In this document: piece by piece, positions 21,008 through 26,121 of the stretch
Numbering within the stretch: the first letter of the stretch is position 1
Layout: each line of letters opens with the position of its first letter
Source: Candidatus Bathyarchaeota archaeon
GTDB taxonomy: Archaea; Thermoproteota; Bathyarchaeia; 40CM-2-53-6; FEN-987
Direction of reading: 5' to 3'
DNA: 26,121 bases
NCBI GenBank assembly: GCA_022865625.1
Contig: JALHTB010000029.1
Location: 1 to 26,121, forward strand
The notes under the pieces: generated by a model
Database searches by the model: none
Told to the model about the DNA's origin: nothing
What the model saw: only the letters and a program-made list of their open reading frames with translations
Program-made: the position numbers and the translations under genes

Positions 21008-21070
21008 GGTCGCACCGAATATGAATGGTTTGGCTCTGCAGATCTAATCTCTCAGCAAGTTCCTACAGAA

Positions 21071-21940
21071 CTAGCCGAAGTTCAGTCCCCCGGCGATGAA
21101 CGCTATCAGGCCAAGCAGCATCCAGACCAGGGCTTGTTTCTTCGATCTCAGCGCGTTGCGTGGAGACGGGTCTCTAATGATCATGAAGGCTGAGTAAAGG
21201 AATCCTATGTCGCAGACGAGAACGATTGGCACATAGAGCCACGAGATCATCTTCAGCGCGATAGGGGCGATGCTTAGCAGAACTGCGATCACAAAGAAGA
21301 ATGCGCCCACCTTCGAGGCAACACTCAGACCCCTTGTTACTGCCAGCGTCCTGACACCTCGCCTAGAGTCACCCGCAACATCTGCCATGCCTTTGATAAC
21401 TTCCCGTCCCATCCCTGCAAGAAACGCAATTAGCGCGAACACCTGCAGTGTCGTGTTCACGCCACCTATGGCTCCGCCGAAGATGAATGGGATCGCAAGA
21501 GTGGCGCTGACCACAGCATTTCCCAAGAGTCCGGTCTTCTTGCCGAACCTGTTGTAGTAGAGCATCAGACCGACTGCCACGATCGCAATGAGAAGATTGA
21601 GTGCGCTCAACAAGAATGCAAGAGATAGACCTACTATGAGTGTGATCGCGGCGAAAGCTCCGGCCTCGGTCTTCGAGACGCGTCCTGAGGGGATAGGTCT
21701 CCGCGGGCTGTTTATGGCGTCGATTTCTGCGTCTAGGATGTCGTTGATTGGCATTGAACCTGCAACAAGAATGAATCCGACTAGGAATCCAATCACTGCA
21801 GAGTAGACTGGCATAGTAGGGCCTAGTGACATGAATTCGCCTATGATCACGGCGAAGCCCATCATGAAGCAGTTGGGAATCCTCATGATCTCAATGAAGC
21901 CGGACGCCTTGTCGGCTGATGAGATAGTGCTGGTCTCCAT
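21071..21940 (-). CDS. UbiA prenyltransferase, probable DGGGP synthase
   Basis: Transfers a second geranylgeranyl group to GGGP to form digeranylgeranylglyceryl phosphate, the core archaeal diether precursor. Both aspartate-rich UbiA motifs are present: NDILDAEIDAINSPRRPIPS (Asn66, Asp67, Asp70, Asp74) and GREVIKGMADVAGDSRRGVR (Asp187, Asp191). Eight to nine hydrophobic helices are visible. The frame is open to an ATG at 22000, but I choose the ATG at 21940 (METSTISS): the TATA box at 22016-22027 would place the transcript start near 21995, so the 22000 start would fall outside the message. With my start it has 289 residues. The neighbouring GGGP synthase and G1P dehydrogenase support the assignment over quinone-type UbiA roles. 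Confidence 0.9.
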   Translation of the reverse strand: METSTISSADKASGFIEIMRIPNCFMMGFAVIIGEFMSLGPTMPVYSAVIGFLVGFILVAGSMPINDILDAEIDAINSPRRPIPSGRVSKTEAGAFAAITLIVGLSLAFLLSALNLLIAIVAVGLMLYYNRFGKKTGLLGNAVVSATLAIPFIFGGAIGGVNTTLQVFALIAFLAGMGREVIKGMADVAGDSRRGVRTLAVTRGLSVASKVGAFFFVIAVLLSIAPIALKMISWLYVPIVLVCDIGFLYSAFMIIRDPSPRNALRSKKQALVWMLLGLIAFIAGGLNFG

Positions 21941-22015
21941 CGTGTTCCTCCCGGTTCGCTTGGGCTTTCCCACGGCTCTAGTGGGCGCGGGTCCGGGCAC
22001 GTGTTGGCAGGCGCA

Positions 22016-22027
22016 CTTTTAATAACG
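22016..22027. promoter_or_regulatory. Shared bidirectional TATA region of UbiA (-) and GGGP synthase (+)
   Basis: CTTTTAATAACG on the plus strand reads CGTTATTAAAAG on the minus strand; both are good TATA elements. It predicts starts near 21995 (minus) and 22047 (plus). One AT-rich core may therefore drive the two prenyl-transfer steps of ether-lipid synthesis in opposite directions. Confidence 0.55.
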
Positions 22028-22073
22028 ATTCTCCGATTGTCACTTTAGGGTAGTTTGGCGAGGTTTGTCTTGC

Positions 22074-22823
22074 ATGCTTGGCAGGGTCGAGCAATACCTA
22101 GTCGACAGCATTAGGAAACGAGGCGCGATCCACCTGACCCTGCTCGACCCTGAGAAGGTGACCCGGTCCAGTGCTGGATCACTGGCGAAGGCGATAGACA
22201 AGAGCGGTTCCTCCGGCATCATGGTCGGGGGATCAACAGCCGTATCGGTCTATCATACCGACGAGATTATCTATGCAATGAAGAGGCGAACCAAGCTTCC
22301 CGTCATAATCTTCCCAAACGATCTCGTCGGGGTAAGCAGAGAAGCAGACGCGATCTTCTTCATGAGCCTGATGAACTCCCTGAACCCCTACTACATAACC
22401 CACGCACAGGCTCTAGGTGCACCATTGGTGAAGCGTTACGGCCTTGAACCGATCCCGATGGGCTACGTCATCGTTGGAGATAGAGGCTCTGCAGCAGCAT
22501 TCGTAGGCCAAGTCAACCCAATCCCGTTCGACAAACCATCATTAGCCGTAATGTATGGCATGGCGGCTCAGTTCATGGGCAAGCGATTCTTCTACTTGGA
22601 GGCGGGTTCCGGCGCTGAGAGGCCTATCTCTCAAGAGATGGTGGCCGCAGTCGCCAAGTGTACTGAGATCCCGCTTGTTGTAGGTGGCGGTATTCGCTCT
22701 CCCAAAGTAGCCCGTCAGATCGTGAGAGCTGGAGCGCGGGTTATCGTGACAGGGACCTTGGTCGAGAAAGCCTCTCCCGAAACGCTGCGTCGGCTTGTGC
22801 GCAGCATCAAGAAAGCCGCTTGA
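22074..22823 (+). CDS. Geranylgeranylglyceryl phosphate synthase (GGGP synthase)
   Basis: Cytosolic TIM-barrel prenyltransferase joining GGPP to sn-glycerol-1-phosphate, the first prenyl step of archaeal lipids. Family segments are HLTLLDPEK (Asp25), GIMVGGSTAVS, VIIFPNDLVGVS, AIFFMSLMNSLNPYYITHAQ, FFYLEAGSGAERPI, LVVGGGIRSP and RVIVTGTLVE; the last three make up the phosphate-binding site. I use the ATG at 22074 (9 bp after GAGGT); a TTG at 22065 abuts that site. Length is 249 residues. It is divergent from UbiA and begins the plus-strand run to DUF2070, G1P dehydrogenase and gltX. Confidence 0.94.
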   Translation: MLGRVEQYLVDSIRKRGAIHLTLLDPEKVTRSSAGSLAKAIDKSGSSGIMVGGSTAVSVYHTDEIIYAMKRRTKLPVIIFPNDLVGVSREADAIFFMSLMNSLNPYYITHAQALGAPLVKRYGLEPIPMGYVIVGDRGSAAAFVGQVNPIPFDKPSLAVMYGMAAQFMGKRFFYLEAGSGAERPISQEMVAAVAKCTEIPLVVGGGIRSPKVARQIVRAGARVIVTGTLVEKASPETLRRLVRSIKKAA

Positions 22824-22842
22824 AGGACACGAGGTTCAAGGA

Positions 22843-24657
22843 GTGTCCGAGGACAACTATCTTAGTATCAAGAAGACTACGCCGTACTACAACGCGATTC
22901 GACGTGTTGCCTTTCCATCCACCAATATGATGGTGGTCTCAATCATTGCGGCAGACGTCCTCGGCATTGCCATAGCCTTCATCATAGCAGATCCTACAGT
23001 GACCGGTTTTCTCAGAGGACTCATGGCAGGCTTCCTAGTCTTCCTCGTTCCGACCCTCCTCTCAAGCTTCTTATCCACCCGTGTAATAGTCCGCAGAGAT
23101 CCGCTGTTCTTTCCGAGACGTGTTCTCGCACTCTCACTCTTCGGTAGTATCATTTGGGTTATCATAATGCTACTGGGGGCGACAGTGAACAGAATCTCAG
23201 GCAGCCTGCTGTTTCCGGCACACGCTTTCTATCTGGGTCTATTTGTCGTGTTGCCGTTGCGATCGATGGCAATATTCTCAATGTCAACTGTCAGCCTCAC
23301 TAGACGCATGGTATTTGCAGTCGCCGATCCTTTGGCCTGTTGCGTCGGGTTTGCACCGATTCTTGGTTCGTCGCTGACCGGACTCGTGACGAGTTTCACG
23401 CTAGCTGTCGTCGTATCATTCGTTTTCTCATTCGTGTTCCTGACTTATGTTGAGCAGAGAGGCATGCAGACGCTTGGCGCCTCGCCTCTAAGAATTTTCC
23501 GAGCCTTTCTGAGAGACTGGCTTGACGGTAGTTTCTCCACATTCGAGAACTACCTCGAGATCTTCGGCGTAGACAGCACGATCAACCTCTCCGTTCTGAG
23601 TTTCCGATCCAAGTCATCAGGAAGGGCGAAGGGGACCCTAGTTGTGCCAAACTTTCATCCCGGTCCTTTCCTCAACGTTGGAAGCAGCGCCTTGCCATAC
23701 ATGATCAAGCGAGCAGTTGAGTCAGCCACAGGAGGGATCGCCGCGGTAGCACACGGCGTCTCAGGTCACCAACTCAATCTCGTTAGCCAACACGAGAACA
23801 GGAAGGTCATAAAGAAGGTTAGATCGATGCTCACCTTGCCGAAGTCAGGATCCAAGGTTAGCCCAGTCTTTCGCTCAACGGCCGGGAGCGCCACGGCAAC
23901 TTGCCAGGTCTTCGGAAGATCAGCGCTTGTGACGATGACCGTTGCCCCGAATGATACCGAGGACATAGATTTTGAGGTAGGCGAACTCCTCCGCAAGAGT
24001 GCCCGAGGTCTCTTCAAGGACGTCGCCCTCGTCGACGCGCACAATAGTATTGGGGACGTGACTCTGATGAGTCGGGAGAAGCTCAACGATCTTGCGCAGT
24101 CGGCTAAGCTCGCGATGAAAGCAACAAGACACGCGAGGCTCCGTTCTCTCTCGTTAGGCGTTGCATACGACAGGCCAAGCGGAATCACCGTTAGGGAAGG
24201 TATGGGTCTTGGCGGGATTGTTGTCTTCTGGATGAAAGTAGGGAGCCAATCATTCGCCTACGTAGCTATTGACAGCAACAACATGGCAAGAGGTCTCAGA
24301 GAAAGGATACTCTCCGTGTTGAAGGAGATGGGTGCCAATGACGCTGAGGTAATGACCTCGGATACGCACATGGTCAACGGGATCGTCTCGGCGAGGCTGG
24401 GATACTATCCAATCGGCGCAGCCGCAGATCCCGAGATCGTTGTCAATTCCGTGAAGAAGGCTGCAGAGAAAGCTAAGAGAAACGTAACACCCGTGGTTGC
24501 CTCCGTCAGGTGCTCTGACCTAAAGGTCAGGACTCTCGGTCTGTCATCTCTGAGTCACTTGACTAGTTTCGTGCTAAGAACCGCAAGGCTCACATTTGCG
24601 ACACTCTTTCCTGTAGTACTTGTGATCGCAATCGCGTCGTTGATCTTCCTGATCTAG
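22843..24657 (+). CDS. DUF2070 family membrane protein
   Basis: A 604-residue protein with an N-terminal membrane part and a large soluble part. About six or seven hydrophobic helices lie at 25-205, the soluble domain at about 225-570, and one last helix at the C-terminus (FATLFPVVLVIAIASLIFLI). The soluble domain carries conserved-looking metal or acid-base residues: NFHPGPF (His272), AHGVSGH (His304, His309), VDAHNSIGD (Asp398, His400), AIDSNN (Asp477) and SDTHMVNG (Asp507, His509). The family is archaeal and uncharacterised. I use GTG at 22843 with GAGG 8 bp upstream; the longer frame to 22795 overlaps GGGP synthase. It lies between GGGP synthase (19 bp) and G1P dehydrogenase (11 bp), which suggests a role in lipid metabolism (inference). 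Confidence 0.85.
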   Translation: MSEDNYLSIKKTTPYYNAIRRVAFPSTNMMVVSIIAADVLGIAIAFIIADPTVTGFLRGLMAGFLVFLVPTLLSSFLSTRVIVRRDPLFFPRRVLALSLFGSIIWVIIMLLGATVNRISGSLLFPAHAFYLGLFVVLPLRSMAIFSMSTVSLTRRMVFAVADPLACCVGFAPILGSSLTGLVTSFTLAVVVSFVFSFVFLTYVEQRGMQTLGASPLRIFRAFLRDWLDGSFSTFENYLEIFGVDSTINLSVLSFRSKSSGRAKGTLVVPNFHPGPFLNVGSSALPYMIKRAVESATGGIAAVAHGVSGHQLNLVSQHENRKVIKKVRSMLTLPKSGSKVSPVFRSTAGSATATCQVFGRSALVTMTVAPNDTEDIDFEVGELLRKSARGLFKDVALVDAHNSIGDVTLMSREKLNDLAQSAKLAMKATRHARLRSLSLGVAYDRPSGITVREGMGLGGIVVFWMKVGSQSFAYVAIDSNNMARGLRERILSVLKEMGANDAEVMTSDTHMVNGIVSARLGYYPIGAAADPEIVVNSVKKAAEKAKRNVTPVVASVRCSDLKVRTLGLSSLSHLTSFVLRTARLTFATLFPVVLVIAIASLIFLI

Positions 24658-24668
24658 GTCGAGTCCCA

Positions 24669-25727
24669 TTGCCCCAAGAATTCCATTACATGCAGCTGCC
24701 ACGAGAAGTGATCGTAGGCGACGATGTTCTCCGCCGAGTCGGAGAAACATGCACGCGCTTGGGCTTCGCGGGATCCGCACTCGTTGTCACAGGACCGAAA
24801 GTACAAGCGATAGCCGCAGTGCCCGTTACCGAGTCTCTCAACAGTTCAGGATACAAGGTTCAGCAAGCACTTGTCAAAGGCTCATCACTTTCGCAATCCC
24901 GCGAGATCGAGCGAGAAATCGCGAAGTTCAAGCCGAGCGTTGTTGTCGCGGTTGGCGGAGGCAAAGACATTGACATCGCTAAACTGAGCTCCGCCAACAA
25001 GGGCGTGCAGTTCCTAAGTATTCCGACCGCCGCGTCTCACGATGGAATCGCGAGCCCGCTCGTCTCAATGAAGGGATACAGCAAACCGTACTCATTCATG
25101 GCACAAGCTCCCATCGCGATCATGGCCGACGTGGGTGTCATAGCGCGCTCGCCGTTCCGGCTTCTCGCGAGCGGATGCGGCGATGTTGTAGGCAAGTACA
25201 CAGCCGTTAGAGACTGGCGGCTTGCACATCGGATAAAGAACGAGTACTATGGCGACTACGCCGCCGACCTCGCATTGATGAGCGCTCGCCTCGTCATGAG
25301 AAACGCAAACGTCGTCAGAACCACGAGTGAGACAGGCATCAGGACAGTCGTCGAGGCGTTGATCAGCTGCGGCGTTGCGATGAGCATCGCAGGCAGCAGC
25401 AGGCCATGCAGCGGCGCTGAGCACCTCTTCAGTCACGCGCTTGGAATGGTTGCACCTCAGCCGGCTCTCCATGGGGAACAAGTCGGTGTGGGAACGATCA
25501 TGTGTGCGTACCTACACGGTGCGAACTGGCAACTGATCAAAGACGTACTGCACAAGATCGGAGCGCCAACAAATGCTCGCGGGCTCGGAATTGAAAACAA
25601 GTACGTGGTGAAGGCGATGACGATTGCCCATAAGATAAGACCGGATCGCTACACGATCCTAGGCGAGAAGGGCCTGACTCGTGAAGCGGCTGAACGCGTT
25701 GCCCAAGTTACCGGCGTAATCGAGTAA
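24669..25727 (+). CDS. egsA: sn-Glycerol-1-phosphate dehydrogenase
   Basis: NAD(P)H-dependent enzyme that makes glycerol-1-phosphate from DHAP and fixes the archaeal stereochemistry of membrane lipids. The nucleotide loop VAVGGGKDIDIAKL lies at about 93-106. Substrate segments are IPTAASHDGIASP and ADVGVIARSP. Zinc ligands are Asp172 (GCGDVVGKYTAV), His252 (SGAEHLFSH) and His268 (PALHGEQVGVGT). Its 352 residues are normal. It starts at TTG 24669 (MPQEFHYMQLPR), 11 bp after DUF2070, and runs into gltX with 14 bp between, so the plus-strand genes from GGGP synthase onward are likely one operon. Confidence 0.95.
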   Translation: MPQEFHYMQLPREVIVGDDVLRRVGETCTRLGFAGSALVVTGPKVQAIAAVPVTESLNSSGYKVQQALVKGSSLSQSREIEREIAKFKPSVVVAVGGGKDIDIAKLSSANKGVQFLSIPTAASHDGIASPLVSMKGYSKPYSFMAQAPIAIMADVGVIARSPFRLLASGCGDVVGKYTAVRDWRLAHRIKNEYYGDYAADLALMSARLVMRNANVVRTTSETGIRTVVEALISCGVAMSIAGSSRPCSGAEHLFSHALGMVAPQPALHGEQVGVGTIMCAYLHGANWQLIKDVLHKIGAPTNARGLGIENKYVVKAMTIAHKIRPDRYTILGEKGLTREAAERVAQVTGVIE

Positions 25728-25741
25728 GCTTAGCAGGGAAA

Positions 25742-26121
25742 GTGACAGCCTCGGAATCATTAGAGCCGGAAGCGAGGAAAGCAGCACTCCTGAATGCTAT
25801 CAAGCATGAGGGTAAAGCAGACGCGGGAGCGGTCATAGGCAGACTTCTCGGTGCTCACCCAGAGCTGAGACAGAAAGCAGCAGAGGTACGGGTTCTTGTC
25901 ACAAAGGTGATCGATCAAGTCAACGCAATGAGTCTCACAGATCAAGAGAAGGTCGTACAAGACAGTTGGCCCGAAGAGCGGGCCAAGGAGAAACCGAAAG
26001 CTGAACGCGGGCTTCCACCGTTGCCGAACGTTGACAAGTATTCGAAGATTGTCACACGGTTCTCGCCAAACCCGGACTCGGTCCTACACCTCGGGAATGC
26101 ACGCGCGGTGATTCTCAGTCA
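25742..26121 (+). CDS. gltX: Glutamyl-tRNA synthetase, archaeal type (partial, 5' part)
   Basis: The first 126 codons of an archaeal GluRS are present; the gene continues past the window edge. The N-terminal alpha-helical extension of archaeal/eukaryotic GlxRS (ARKAALLNAIKHEGKADAGA) is followed by the catalytic start VTRFSPNPDSVLHLGNARAV. HLGN stands in the place of the class I HIGH signature. The start is GTG, preceded by a GGGA stretch. Linkage of gltX to isoprenoid genes is frequent in TACK archaea. Whether it is discriminating, or also charges tRNA-Gln, cannot be seen from this part. Confidence 0.9.
   Translation, partial: MTASESLEPEARKAALLNAIKHEGKADAGAVIGRLLGAHPELRQKAAEVRVLVTKVIDQVNAMSLTDQEKVVQDSWPEERAKEKPKAERGLPPLPNVDKYSKIVTRFSPNPDSVLHLGNARAVILS

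Noticed and set aside
22795..22842. Longer N-terminus of DUF2070
   Set aside because: It would overlap the end of GGGP synthase and lacks a ribosome binding site, while GTG at 22843 has GAGG at normal spacing.
1..26121. CRISPR array or insertion-sequence transposase
   Set aside because: No regularly spaced repeat and no transposase or integrase motif was seen on either strand.

Overview
The window is archaeal. It carries the archaeal RNA polymerase subunits D and N, archaeal-type ribosomal proteins L18e, L13, S9 and S2, glycerol-1-phosphate dehydrogenase, GGGP synthase, a UbiA-type DGGGP synthase, DUF2070 and an archaeal-type GluRS. TATA boxes, GGTG/GAGG ribosome binding sites and frequent GTG/TTG starts fit this. 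The gene order (rpoD-L18e-L13-S9-rpoN-eno ... S2 ... mvk) and the anhydromevalonate route point to the TACK/Thermoproteota side. I cannot place it more finely without a tree.

Positions 1-5000 are accessory in character. A minus-strand run encodes a DHDPS/KDG-aldolase family enzyme, a PhzF family protein and an NmrA-like NAD(P)-binding protein. Next comes a membrane-anchored nuclease related to Holliday junction resolvases with a C-terminal zinc ribbon. It is flanked by a pair of imperfect inverted repeats, about 50 bp and 80% identical, that look like the T-loop-to-CCA end of a tRNA. Beyond it lies a broken PfkB sugar kinase with an internal deletion and frameshifts, then a small CPHC protein with a SWIB-like helix.

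Positions 5000-13000 hold an MBL-fold hydrolase and the information-processing operon rpoD, L18e, L13, S9, rpoN, enolase. A convergent zinc-lid adenylate kinase and an AlaX editing protein interrupt it before S2 and MEMO.

Positions 13000-26121 are an isoprenoid and ether-lipid island. Mevalonate kinase, a UbiD-type decarboxylase, both subunits of an aconitase-X-type phosphomevalonate dehydratase, type 2 IPP isomerase and HMG-CoA reductase make up most of the archaeal modified mevalonate pathway. The reductase is a class II (bacterial-type) enzyme. UbiA (DGGGP synthase), a PAP2 phosphatase, GGGP synthase, DUF2070 and glycerol-1-phosphate dehydrogenase follow, and the start of gltX runs off the right edge. 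Isopentenyl phosphate kinase, GGPP synthase, HMG-CoA synthase and the prenyl-FMN-forming UbiX are not in the window and must be elsewhere if the pathway is complete. A 57-residue Cys-rich protein is encoded on the minus strand just upstream of HMG-CoA reductase.
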